64,000 bases of DNA, from assembly GCF_963678635.1 (NCBI RefSeq), contig NC_087065.1, forward strand, positions 4,018,534 to 4,082,533. The letters are read 5' to 3'. Below, piece after piece: positions 1 to 12,189 of the stretch. This stretch comes from Symsagittifera roscoffensis. Lineage: Eukaryota > Xenacoelomorpha > Acoela > Convolutidae. The stretch's first letter is position 1. Every line of letters begins with the position of its first letter. A program made the translations under genes and the position numbers. Below the pieces are notes generated by a model. It saw only the letters and a program-made list of their open reading frames with translations. It was not told the origin of the DNA and made no database searches.

Positions 1-1956
1 TTTCTCCCCCAATGGGTTGTGAATTATTGTTGCCCAGATGAATTTCGTCAACTTGTAATTACCATTCAAAAGTTGGATAATTACCCTAAAAATGTAAAAC
101 TTTAGGGTATGATATCCGGTTCGAAATTCCTAAAAGCTTCAAGCAACCATCGTTTTTAATCGTTATTCGAAATTGAATTAAAGTGTTTTTAGTCAAAGTT
201 AATCTTGTTGATGTTGTTGGTGCTGTGGTTGTTGACTTGAAGGTAGGTTACTTAGTGAAGTGTTTCTTTTTGTTTGTTTTTCAGTTTTGAAGACAACTGT
301 GCTGTTGAGCATGAATTATTCACTTATTTTCTACGAAGGCTGCAAATTGAAGCTTCTAAAAATATATCTCAAAATAAACAACATAAGCAACACGAAGTCG
401 AAAGGTAGGAAAAAAAGTCTTCTTAAATTTTTATTATGAATGAGGTTGAAATATTCTGTGCTACTTGCACAACAGCCGGCTATCTTTGTTTTTTTTTTAC
501 AATCGATGTTAAAAGCAAGCGCAAGAATTAAAACAATTAGATAGATATCTGATTCAAAGTGGTTCCTCAATCTATGTCACACCATACACTTTTTTGCAGT
601 AGCTTGATTTTCTGTAAAATTTTCTTAGATTCTTTTTCATTTCTTTTTTGTAGGTTGCAAAGTTAACAGCCAATCATTGCAAACTCAACGGTTTAATCTT
701 CCTTGAAACAACTTTAAACCTATTAAATACTTTACTATAACGGCAATTCTTAGGATGTATTTTTTTCCAAGTGTATTTTTTTGTTGTGCAAGTTTCACAG
801 ATGATCTTGGCTATGAAGTATCTATATACGTTTTTTGATTTTAAAATTTGTGTTTCATCCTAAAGACACTAACCAAGGTATTCTATCTTAAGAAAACCTT
901 ATGTGTAAGTGGCATTTACCACGGAAACAAATTGCGTTTGGTGATTTTAACCATGTGATTTAATGTAAACAAGTTCACTAAATTTATAAACCAAATTATA
1001 GTATTTTTTGTATATGGCCAGAAAGTTTTGGTTTTGAAAATTTTGGTGATTTAAAAGAGGCTTTTCAACGAAGATAATTTTAGCTTATGGAATATAAAAA
1101 TCATAATTGTGTTTTTAAAAAAAAACATTCGCTTGTCATGTATTGAGTTTTTGGGTGAAAACTCAACCTGGACTATGTTATAGACTCAAAATATCAAATC
1201 ATGCGAGCAAAAATTTTTTCGTAATTTTTTTTATTTGCGCACAGAAGCGAGTTTTCAATCAAACAAAAAAGATGAAACATTTTTCACATCAAGTTGTATT
1301 TTTTCTATGGAAAAAAGGTCTATCATACAATTTTCATATATGAAGTTGTATGATGAACATTATTTTGGTTAAATTTTTTTTTGATGCCAAAGTTGCTTTC
1401 CTGCAATTAAAACTGCCACTGGTTTGTATTGTATGGCTTTTAAACCAAATTAGGATAATATTGAGAACAAAAAATTTGATTGAAAAAAAAATGATTATCA
1501 TACATTTTTCTTCCATGCATTTTTCATAGACACAATATATGAAACTGTATAACAAGCGTTTTTTTTGTATGGTCGTCAACCCGGGCAGAGATCTCAAGTC
1601 ATTTAATAAAATTGAGGCCGCTATTCAGAAAATATTCAGTCATTTTCAACCAAATAATTTGTTGGTTATTTCATAACACTTCCCCTCTCACTAATTTCAG
1701 GTGGAAAATTCAAAAAATGGCCAAATTTGAAGTTTTATGACAAATAAATTAACCCAATTATAGTTTTTGTTTCGTAAAGTGAAGCGAGCTTTTTTCATGA
1801 CAATATTTTGACCACAATTTTAAAACTGGAAAGTTTCTGACTCAGCATATTTGGCTAGTTTTTTTGAATGAATAATTCATCTACAACTTAGTTTTAAAAA
1901 TTTGACATGCTAAATGCAGACAGAATATAATGTAACTGTGACACCGTATTTTTCAG
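1..1956. other. Noncoding, probably RENBP intron
   Basis: AT-rich sequence with long A and T runs and no frame that looks coding. It ends in a pyrimidine-rich stretch and AG at 1955-1956, which fits a splice acceptor for the first visible RENBP exon. A stretch at about 443-490 recurs in diverged form at 3019-3068. A small perfect hairpin (TTGAGTTTT with AAAACTCAA, 6-base loop) lies at 1143-1166. The 5' exons of RENBP would have to lie to the left of the window. Confidence 0.5.
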
Positions 1957-2367
1957 AAGTGGAGTGATCATTTTCAAAAGCAAGTGATAGTCGAAAATGT
2001 GGGATCGGACGGAGAGCAAATTGAAAATATGGAAGGCAACGTCATCAACCCCGGGCATGCCATCGAACTAGGCTGGTTTCTTCTTGATTACCTGGAAAAT
2101 TTTGGAAAAACTGACAGCGAGCTTCATAAACTGGCATTGGAAGTTTGCATCAAAAACTTCTTCGAAATTGGGTGGGATAAAACATGCGGCGGTCTTTTCT
2201 ATTTTCTTGATTGTCGGGGATTCGATCCGGAGCCATTGGAATGGAACATGAAATTGTGGTGGCCTCATTGCGAGGCTTTGATTGCATCTTTGCATGCTTG
2301 GCGGGTATCGAATGACAACCAGTTCCTGGATTATTTCAAACTGACGTGGAAATACTGCAAAGAACAT
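1957..2367 (+). CDS. RENBP: N-acylglucosamine 2-epimerase, internal exon
   Basis: This exon encodes 137 residues of the C-terminal half of N-acylglucosamine 2-epimerase (renin-binding protein). The enzyme interconverts N-acetylglucosamine and N-acetylmannosamine in the cytosol and folds as an (alpha/alpha)6 barrel. Seen directly: the family signatures NPGHAIE (near 2047) and LEWNMKLWWPH (near 2238), plus a GGLFYF stretch, all in the expected order. The borders are chosen from AG at 1955-1956 and the donor GTAAGT at 2368. The exon is open throughout and ends in phase 0 after a His codon. It joins in frame to the exon at 3106. The first in-frame ATG is not the gene start; the homologous N-terminal half is outside the window. 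The identification rests on recognised family motifs, not on a search. Confidence 0.93.
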
Positions 2368-3105
2368 GTAAGTTTAATTTCGAAATTTCATTAAACACAA
2401 TCGAGAACGCGCATTTTATAATCATAGTAATTTTGTGGAAAAAAATTATGTGGATAAGTATATTCTGCAGATGCAGCCGCTCTTTTGAAAAAATTAACCT
2501 GAATTGAAGTTATGATTTTTGCGCGCATCAAAAAAGTTATTACAAAACATTAAATTTGAATGATGCAATTTTATTAATGTTTTTTTTTCTGTTGATGTTC
2601 CGACCATTTGAAAAATAGTTTAAGTGTGTTTTTAGTTTTTATTCTTTTTGTTTTGTTCTCCACGCAAAATCAGCTACCACAAATAATCATCGAAGAGAGT
2701 TGAGTGATAGACAATATTAAAGCCTTTACCATTGTGATTTGAACGATATTTAAATTTTCAAAAAGCTTTTACTAAGGCTACCCGAGTAAAACTTTTAACC
2801 TATTTTAGCGCCTTTTGGGAATCAAAAATTCAAAAAAAAAACTGCAAAAAAATGGGAAAAAAATTGTCTTTCTTCTAACTTTACTTCAAAAAATGTTTTT
2901 CAATTTGCTGTTTTTAGTATGAATGTCGAATATGCTTCAGTCTCTAGTTTTTTGTTCAGCTCCTTCGCCGAAAAAAACGACACTAATTTTTTTTAAAAAA
3001 ACTTTTTTTAAATAATTTGGTTGGAACATTCTGTGCTGCTTGCACTGTAGCCGGCTAGCCTTGTTTCTTCTTGTTTTTATTAGCATGGATTGCTTACCTT
3101 TTCAG
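2368..3105 (+). other. RENBP: RENBP intron
   Basis: A 738-bp intron with donor GTAAGT and an acceptor preceded by a pyrimidine tract ending TTTTCAG. It contains no coding-looking frame. The stretch 3019-3068 is a diverged copy of 443-490, both containing an AGCCGGCT-like core, so a dispersed repeat is present. Confidence 0.85.
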
Positions 3106-3193
3106 TTTGTGGACGGAGTTAATGGAGAATGGTATGGCTATCTCGACAGATCTGGAACTGTGGTCAAGCGACAGAAGGGTTGCCAGTACAAAG
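3106..3193 (+). CDS. RENBP: N-acylglucosamine 2-epimerase, penultimate exon
   Basis: An 88-bp exon encoding 29 residues plus one base. It carries the conserved GEWYGYLDR segment of the epimerase family followed by a Lys/Arg-rich stretch, as expected just before the family's FHVPR motif. The exon starts after CAG at 3103-3105 and ends with phase 1 before the donor GTATGT at 3194. The leftover G combines with GA of the exon at 30,961 to make the Gly that precedes FFHVPR. It can equally join to the degraded exon copy at 6203. No further exon is needed between this one and the terminal exon, because the family sequence is continuous across the junction. Confidence 0.9.
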
Positions 3194-4828
3194 GTATGTA
3201 AATGGTGATAAAGAGAAACAAGTGTCATTCTCTAAGTCACAAAGAGCCGCTGGTTCTTTGACCTGTCTAGCTTTTTTCTAGAAGGTAAGACAACGTATCT
3301 CAATCCAAAAAAAATTAAGGTAGCTCCGAATCAGAGACAGAAGTAGTTCTCAGTAATAAACTAATTGTAAACAATTTACCGTTGCCTGAAAATGTAAAAC
3401 AAAAGTACACTAGACGAAAAATGATGAATTTAAGTAAAACATTAAAATCTGAAAAAAAAACTCTAAGAAAACATTCCCGCAAAACTTACGCCGTTTTGTG
3501 TCTGGTGCGTTTGTCGCGGAAAAAAGTTTATCTGGTTCTCAAACGCTGGAAATACTTAGTTTTGATCATCGCAGGTTTAAAAAAATGGTCGAGATATTAC
3601 GGAATTGTCAGAGCTTACTCGTTCTTTTTTTTGCTGTGTAGCTGCCAGCTTACTTGTTTTAGGTGGTTGAAACAACGAATTTGCTCAATTACTTCTAACA
3701 CTCAATGATGCTAATATAATAAAATCGTGCTATCTCCTGTAAGTTTTTTTTAACTTGATCTGAAACCCGAAAAAAGTGTTTACAAGCCAAAAAAACGGCA
3801 TCATTGATATCATATAGAAAAAATTTTGCCCACATAAACTTCAAAAACAGGAAACATTTAGTTTCGATTGCGATGGTCTTGATATTTTGAAAAAATCTCA
3901 ACTTTTTTCTGCTGTTTAAACAAAAGGAGATGATGGTTAAAAAATTCGACTGTGTTTAAGTATTTCAAACACTCAGTGATGCATGTGCCAATAAAAAAAC
4001 GTCCGCTATAATTTTTTTTAAAACTAATTTGACTTCAAATTGCAATCCAAATAGGTATTTCGTGCTTGGTAAAACTGAATCTAATAGTAAGACTTGAACT
4101 GAATCTAAACTTTTCTGACATTCTTAGCAATTATCCTAAATCTGGCAAAATTCTTTTTTTAACTTAGATCTTGCCTACGAAACAAAAAATTGACGAACCA
4201 ATTTGTCTATGCACAAACTGTTTATACACATTTCCCAGCAACAAACTTTATCCAAAAGATCACATTTTTCGGATGTTTTTTTGTTGATCCTGCTTTTGGT
4301 GAAAAATTGTAATTGTTTCCATACTAACTTGAAAAAGTTCAATTTTAGGCGTACAAAATAATTAGTGAATTAATTTTTTAAAACTGTATTTCAAAAAATT
4401 GTATTACTTCAAAAACATTCTTTGGTAGTTTAGACTTTTTTCAGCACAGAAAAAGCAATAGTTCACATTTCAGGTCAATGAGTAAGTTAATATTTTTCAG
4501 CACTAAACTCAACAGAATGAAATTGATCATTATCGGTTTTGCCAAAACACAGTTCTGAATCCAATATTGAGTTTTATATGAGAAACAAAAAAACAATTCA
4601 GGAGAATCGCGGGCTTTTTTGTGCAAATAAACATATTTTTAAAAAAAAATTCACGACCAGTATTCTAGTCTCTTGATTTAAAAGCATCTGAGTTTGAGTT
4701 GAGCACGTTCTTTAAATCTAAGTAAGTAAACTTTATTCATCTAGTCGATTAAAACGCTAAACTATTGCACAGGTGTTTTGACAGTAGCTTAGTTTTTTTT
4801 GCCATGGCGACATCCTTATTTCCCCCAT

Positions 4829-5172
4829 CAGGCGACTACCGGGCGAAATTTTACGAAGTGTCTAACTAATTGTCCCGATAAAACCATAAACGTTGCGGAG
4901 TGAGCGACGTTGTCCTTGACGTAATTCGGCATATTTAATCGGCCTAGAAGTGAGTGCCTACTGAGACCGGCGGATTCCTCGCTCCAAACAAGAGCATCAG
5001 TCTTCAACTTATAGTCGAATTGGCATGTCACTCCGAGTGCTTGTTCATGAAAAGGACAAACCCTGTAGCCAACACTGCCAACATCTTTTGCGCAGGCATG
5101 TGAGTTCACATAGAGCTTACATAGGTTGCTGCTTTCATCGAATTCAGCAACGGAAAAGAACCGAATGTTTAA
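4829..5172 (-). CDS. Unrecognised coding-like exon inside the RENBP intron
   Basis: On the minus strand an open frame of about 114 codons ends at TGA (4829-4831 on the plus strand). Immediately upstream of its open end is a strong acceptor-like sequence (pyrimidine-rich, ending TTTTAG) at about 5173, so it could be a terminal exon of a nested gene. Base composition is much more balanced than the surrounding sequence, and the peptide has a globular composition with several Cys and short motifs such as YRVCPFHEQ. I do not recognise the family. It could also be a fragment of an old transposon or viral insertion. No promoter, upstream exon or poly(A) signal was identified. Confidence 0.35.
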
Positions 5173-5299
5173 CTAAAAGACAAAATCTCGGTGCTAACGT
5201 TTCCAATGTGCTAAATTTGGCAATAACATGCGTTGTTTGACGGGAACTTAACGATTGATTCACTAAATAAAACGTTGTCGCCAACACTTCATCCGTTAG

Positions 5300-6200
5300 C
5301 TTGATTTACTGACCGATTTGGTTCTTTAATAGCTAACACCCTTAAGCAGTATCAAAGATGGAACCTGTTTGTTCCTGATTTCTAAAAAATCAGAAGTTCA
5401 ATTTCTTCTCCAATAAAATCAATCCCGCTCTCTGAATACACAAACTTGTACAATTAAATTAGGCAAGGAGAATTTGAATATCTTTATATGCGGAATCGGC
5501 TCGCAATTCCTAAAATACACAGTGTGGCCTCGTAATGTAGTACATTTAGAGTGCGACGCGAAAAAGACACCATCGATTGAGATCAAAAAGGGAGACACGA
5601 AACTTAGACAGTTCTTAGCGCAAATTCTTATTCTTAGCGCAAGTAGAATATTCTTAGCGACAGTTCTTATTTTTCGCACAAGTAGAAATATAATGTGAAA
5701 CAATTGAGAAGAAATATGTCAACAAATTAGGATAAAATTGTGCTTTATGCGAAGCTTCCGCGTCGTAACTCGGGGACGAAAGCGACCATGACTATTCCGA
5801 GGCAGACTCGGCTTTCATACAGATAGCTAACGGCAACCAAAACAAAAAAAGCTAAAGTGGTAGCGCGCGGAGGTGATTACACGGCAGTACCAAGTCTCGA
5901 ACAGACGAGAACTAGTCACTAAGACACTTCAAAGTTAGATCTTCTTGGAGCTTTAAATGCAGACATGCAAAATCCTACAGAATTTAGCATTAAGAAGCCA
6001 ACCTGTGCATTGGAAAGGCGCACATTTTGGTGTCTGTCGACTTCTGGATTCCAGAGACAAGTCTTTAAACATGTTTATAAAATTTTGACCAAAAAAAGGC
6101 GAAAGAACAAAAGAAGACAAAGAGAAAGCCCTTGCTGCGGAACCCGCTTACAACTCACAAAATGCACAGTTTGACCGCTCGTGATGATATTTTCTTTGTC
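5300..6200. other. Decayed coding-like fragments of unknown origin
   Basis: This stretch is less AT-rich than the rest of the intron. Frames of 75-95 codons are open on both strands around 5420-5700, and I cannot decide which, if either, is real. The segment 5760-6180 reads as several short coding-like pieces broken by stops in all frames, with a Lys-rich stretch near 6095-6130. The pattern suggests an eroded insertion. I recognise no domain. Confidence 0.25.
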
Positions 6201-6202
6201 AG

Positions 6203-6264
6203 GGTTCTTACACGTTCTCAGATGCACATTGATGATCCTTACGCAACTGGAGAAAAAAACATAA
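6203..6264 (+). pseudogene. RENBP: Degraded duplicate of the RENBP terminal exon
   Basis: Directly after an acceptor-like TTTGTCAG (ending at 6202) lies a short open stretch whose bases and translation align with the intact terminal exon at 30,961. It keeps the His-Val-x-Arg core but has Leu in place of the Pro of HVPR and Leu for the second Phe. It stops at TAA (6262-6264) after 20 residues, against 31 in the other copy. It is in the right phase to be spliced to the exon ending at 3193. Similarity continues past the stop (about 6265-6285 against 31,024-31,045). It may be a dead duplicate or an alternative terminal exon; the lost Pro favours dead. Confidence 0.7.
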
Positions 6265-9200
6265 GATCGAAAAACTGATAGTAGTTCTAGTACAATCTAT
6301 ACAAACGCTGCTCTTTTACAGTTTCCCACCTTCTTCTAAAAGCTCAAAATAAAGCGGTTCGAAAATTGTTCACACGATAATTTGCACGTAAGAAATGTTG
6401 CAAAAGTTTGTTCACCTGTTCATGGTGAAACGTTTTAACGCAGTTTATGACAAAAAAAAATTAATTTTAAGTACAATTTTTTATACTGAATTTCTGAAAA
6501 AATCAAAGGGGGACTAGAACAGAGTCCACAAAGCAGAGCGTCAGAAAAGAGTAGCCAGTCCCAAATTGGTAGGGTTGATTATTCAAAAACTCTTTGGGAG
6601 GGGCGATGATTCAAAGGGGCGAGGATTCAAAAATGCATCTCAAGAGGAAAGGGCGACTATTCAAAGGGACGATGGTTCAGAAATTCATCTCTAAATGGGA
6701 GAGGCGACTATTCAAAGGGGCGAGGGTTCAAAAATGCATCTCAAAATGGAAGGGGCGTTGATTCAAAGGGGACGAGGGTTCAGAAATATATCTCAAAATG
6801 GAAGCGGCGATGATTCAAAGGGGACGAGGGTTCAGAAATATATCTCAAAATGAAAGGGGCGATGATTCAAAGGGGCGAGGGTTCGGAAATATATCTCAAA
6901 ATGGAAGAGGCGATGATTCAAAGGGGCAAGGAATCAGAAATATATCTCAAAAAGGAAGGGGCGATGATTCAAAGGGGCGAAGGTTCGGAAATATATCTCA
7001 AAATGGAAGCGGCGATGATTCAAAGGGCCGAGGGTTCAGAAATATATCTCAAAATGGAAGGGGCTATGATTCAAAGGGGCGAGGGTTCAGAAATATATCT
7101 CAAAACGGAAGGGGCGATGATTCAAAGGGACGAGGAATCAGAAATATATCTCAAACTGGAAGGGGCGATTAATCAAAGGGGCGACGGTTCAGAAATGTAT
7201 CTTAAAATGGACGGGGCGATGACTCAAAGGGGCGAGGAATCAGAAATAGATCTCAAAAAGGAAGGGGCGATGATTCAAAGGGGACGAGGGTTCAGAAAAA
7301 TATCTCAAAATGGAAGGGGCGATGATTCAAAGGGGCGAGGAATCAGAAATATATCTTAAAATGGAAGTGGCGATGATTCAAAGGGGCGAGGAATCAGAAA
7401 TTTATCTCAAAATGGAAGGGGCTATGATTCAAAGGGGCGAGGAATCAGAAATATATCTCAAAAAGGAAGGGGTGATGATTCAAAGGGGCGAAGAATCAGA
7501 AATATATCTCAAAATGGAAGGGGCGATGATTCAAAGCGGCGAGGAATCAGAAAAATATCTCAAAATGGAAGGGGTGATGATTCAAAGAGGCGAGGATTTA
7601 AAAATATATCTCAAAATGGAATGGGCGATGATTCAAAGGGGCGAGGAATCAGAAATATATCTCAAAATGGAAGGGGCGATGATTCAAAGGGGCGAGGGTT
7701 CAGAAATATATCTCAAAATGGAAGGGGCGATGATTGAAAGGGTCGAGGGTTTAGAAATATATCTCAAAATGGAAGGGACGATGATTCAAAGGGGCGAGGA
7801 ATCAAAAATATATCTCAAAATGGAAGGGCGATGATTCAAAGGGGCGAGGAATCAGAAATATATATCAAAATGGACGGGGCGATGACTCAAAGGGGCGAGG
7901 AATCAGAAATAACTCTCAAAATGGAAGGGGCGATGATTGAAAGGGGCGAGGAATCAGAAATTTATCTCAAAATGGAAGGGGCCATGATTCAAAGGGGCGA
8001 GGAATCAGAAATTTATCTCAAAATGGAAGGGGCCATGATTCAAAGGGGCGAGGAATCAGAAATATATCTCAAAAAGGAAGGAGTGATGATTCAAAGGGGC
8101 GAGGAATCAGAAATTTATCTCAAAATGGAAGGGGCTATGTTTCAAAGGGGCGAGGAATCAGAATATATCTCAAAAAGGAAGGAGTGATGATTCAAAGGGG
8201 CGAAGAATTAGAAATATATCTCAAAATGGAAGGGGCGATGATTCAAAGCGGCGAGGAATCAGAAAAATATCTCAAAATGGAAGGCGCGATGATTCAAAGG
8301 GGCGAGGATTTAAAAATGTATCTCAAAATGGAAGGGGCGATAATTCAAAGGGGCGAGGAATCAGAAATATATCTCAAAATGGAAGTGGCGATAATTCAAA
8401 GGGGCGAGGAATCAGAAATATATCTCAAAATGGAACGGGCGATGATTCAAAGGGGCGAGGGTTCAGAAATATATCTCAAAATGGAAGGGGCGATGATTGA
8501 AAGGGTCGAGGGTTTAGAAATATATCTCAAAATGGAAGGGACGATGATTCAAAGGGGCGAGGAATCAAAAATATATCTCAAAATGGAAGGGCGATGATTC
8601 AAAGGGGCGAGGAATCAGAAATATATCTCAAAATGGAAGGGGCGATGATTCAAAGGGGCGAGGAATCAGAAATATATCTAAATATGGAAGTGGCGATGAT
8701 TCAAAGGGGCGAGGGTTCAGAAATATATCTCAAAACTGAAGGGGCGATGATTCAAAGGGGCGAGGAATCAGAAATATATCTCAAAATGGAAGAGGCGATG
8801 ATTCAAAGGGGCGAGGAATCAGAAATATATCTCAAAATGGAAGGGGCGATGATTCAAAGGGGCGAGGGTTCAGAAATATATCTCCAAATGGAAGGAGCGA
8901 TGATTCAAAGGGGCGAGGGTTCAGAAATATATCCCAATTGGAAGGGGCGATGATTCACAGGGGCGAGTAATCAGAAAAATATCTCAAAATGGAAGGAGCG
9001 ATGATTCAAAGGGGCGAGGAATCAGAAATAAATCTCAAAATGGAAGGGGCAATGATTCAAAGGGGCGAGGTTTCAGAAATATATCTCAAAATGGATGGTA
9101 CGATGATTCAAAGGGGCGAGGAATCCGAAATATATCTCAAAATGGAAGGGGCGATGATTCAAAGGGGCGAGGAATCAGAAATATATCTCAAAATTGAAGG

Positions 9201-12189
9201 GGCGATGATTCAAAGGGGCGAGGGTTCAGAAAGATATCTCAAAATTGAAGGGGCGATGATTCAAAGGGGCGAGGGTTCAGAAATATATCTCAAAATGGAA
9301 GGGGCGATGATTCAAAGGGGCGAGGAATCAAAAATGCATCTGAAAATGGAAGGAGCGATGATTGATTCAAAGGGGGGTGGGTTCAGAAATATATCTCAAA
9401 ATGGAAAAGGCGATGATTCACAGGGGCGAGGAATCAGAAAAATATCTCAAAATGGAAGGAGCGATGATTCAAAGGGGCGAAGAATCAGAAATATATCTCA
9501 AAATGGAAGGGGCGATGATTCAAAGGGGCGAGGAATCAGAAATATATCTCAAAATGGAAGAGGCGATGATTCAAAGGGGCGAGGAATCAGAAATATATCT
9601 CAAAATGGAAGGAGCGATGATTCAAAGGGGCGAGGAATCAGAAATATATCTCAAAATGGAAGGGGCGAAGATTCAAAGGGGCGAGGGTTCAGAAATATAT
9701 CTCCAAATGGAAGGAGCGATGATTCAAAGGGGCGAGGGTTCAGAAATACATCCCAATTGGAAGGGGCGATGATTCACAGGGGCGAGGAATCAGAAAAATA
9801 TCTCAAAATGGAAGGAGCGATGATTCAAAGGGGCGAGGAATCAGAAATATATCTCAAAATGGAAGGGGCGATGATTCAAAGGGGCGAGGTTTCAGAAATA
9901 TATCTCAAAATGGATGGTACGATGATTCAAAGGGGCGAGGAATCAGAAATATATCTCAAAATGGAAGGGGCGATGATTCAAAGGGGCGAGGAATCAGAAA
10001 TATATCTCAAAATTGAAGGGGCGATGATTCAAAGGGGCGAGGGTTCAGAAATATATCTAAAAATGGAAGTGGCGATGATTCAAAGGGGCGAGGGTTCAGA
10101 AATATATCTCAAAATGGAAGGGGCGATGATTCAAAGGGGCGAGGAATCAGAAATATATCTCAAAATTGAAGGGGCGATGATTCAAAGGGGCGAGGGTTCA
10201 GAAATATATCTCAAAATGGAAGGGGCGATGATTCAAAGGGGCGAGGAATCAGAAATATGTCTCAAAATGGAAGGGGCGATGATTCAAAGGGGCGAGGGAT
10301 CAGAAATATATCTCAAAATGGAAGAGGCGATGATTCAAAGGGGCGAAGAATCAGACATATATCTCAAAATGGAAGGAGCGATGATTCAAAGGGGCGAGGA
10401 ATCAGAAATATATCTCAAAATGGAAGGGGCGATGATTCAAAGGGGCGAGGGTTCAGAAATATATCTCCAAATGGAAGGAGCGATGATTCAAAGGGGCGAG
10501 GGTTCAGAAATATATCCCAATTGGAAGGGTCGATGATTCAAAGGGGCGAGGAATCAGAAATATATCTCAAAAAGGAAGGGGCGATGATTCAAATGGGCGA
10601 GGAATCAGAAATATATCTCAAAATAGAAGGGCGATGATTCAAAGGGGCGAGGGTTCAGAAATATATCTCAAAATGGAAGGGGCGATGATTCAAAGGGGCG
10701 AGGAATCAGAAATATATCTCAAAATGGAAGGGGTGATGATTCAAAGGGGCGAGGAATCAGAAATATATCTCAAAATGGAAGGGGCGATGATTCAAAGAGG
10801 CGAGGAATCAGAAAAATATCTCAAAATGGAAGGGGCGATGATTCAAAGGGGCGAGGGTTTAGAAATATATCTCAAAATGGAAGGGGCGATGATTCAAAGG
10901 GGCGAGGAATCAGAAATATATCTCAAAATGGAAGGGGCGATGATTCAAAGGGGAGAGGGCTCAGAAATATATCTCAAAATGGAAGGGGCGATGATTGAAA
11001 GGGGCGAGGAATCAGAAATATATCTCAAAATGGAAGGGGCGATGATTCAAAGGGGCGAGGAATCAGAAACATATCTCAAAATGGAAGGGACGAAGATTCA
11101 AAGGGGCGAGGAAACAAAAATATATCTCAAAATGGAAGGGCGATAATTCAAAGGGGCGAGGAATCAGAAATATATCTCAAAATGGAAGGGGCGATGATTC
11201 AAAGGGGCGAGGAATCAGAAATATATCTCAAAATCAAAGGGGCGATGATTCAAAGGGGCGAGGGTTCAGAAATATATCTCAAAATGGAAGTGGCGATGAT
11301 TCAAAGGGGCGAGGGTTCAGAAATATATCTCAAAATTCAAGGGGCGATAATTCAAAGGGGCGAGGGTTCAGAAATATATCTCAAAATGGAAGGGGCGATG
11401 ATTCAAAGGGGCGAGGAATCAGAAATGCATCTGAAAATGGAAGGGGCGATGATTCAAAGGGGCGTGGGTTCAGAAATATATCTCAAAATGGAGGGGGCGA
11501 TGATTCACAGGTGCGAGGAATCAAAAAAATATCTCAAAATGGAAAGAGCGACGATTCAAAGGGGCGAGAAATCAGAAATATATCTCAAAATGGAAGGTGC
11601 GATGATTCAAAGGGGCGAGGTTTCAGAAATATATCTCAAAATGGAAGGGACGATGATTCAAAGGGGCGAGGAATCAGAAATATATCTCAAAATGGAAGAG
11701 GCGATGATTCAAAGGGACGAAGAATCAGAAATATATCTCAAAATGAAAGGAGCGATGATTCAAAGGGGCGAGGAATCAAAAATATATCTCAAAATGGAAG
11801 GGGCGATGATTCAAAGGGCGAGGGTTCAGAAATATATCTCCAAATAGAAGGAGCGATGATTCAAAGGGGCGAGGGTTCAGAAGTATATCTCAAAATGGAA
11901 GGGGCGATGATTCAAAGGGGCGAGGAATTAGAAAAAATCTCAAAATTGAAGGGGCGATGATTCAAAGAGGCGCGGGTTCAGAAATATATCTCAAAATGGA
12001 AAGGGCGATGATTCAAAGGGGCGAGGAATCAGAAATGCAACTGAAAATGGAAGGGGCGATGATTCAAAGGGGCGTGGGTTCAGAAATACATCTCAAAAGG
12101 AAGTGGCGATGATTCAAAGGGGCGAGGAATCAGAATTATATCTCAAAATGGAAGAGGCGATGATTCAAAGGGGCGAGGGTTCAGAAATA

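Noticed and set aside
5419..5703. Overlapping plus- and minus-strand ORFs of 75-94 codons
   Set aside because: Both look weakly coding-like and I cannot choose between them; reported only as a decayed stretch.
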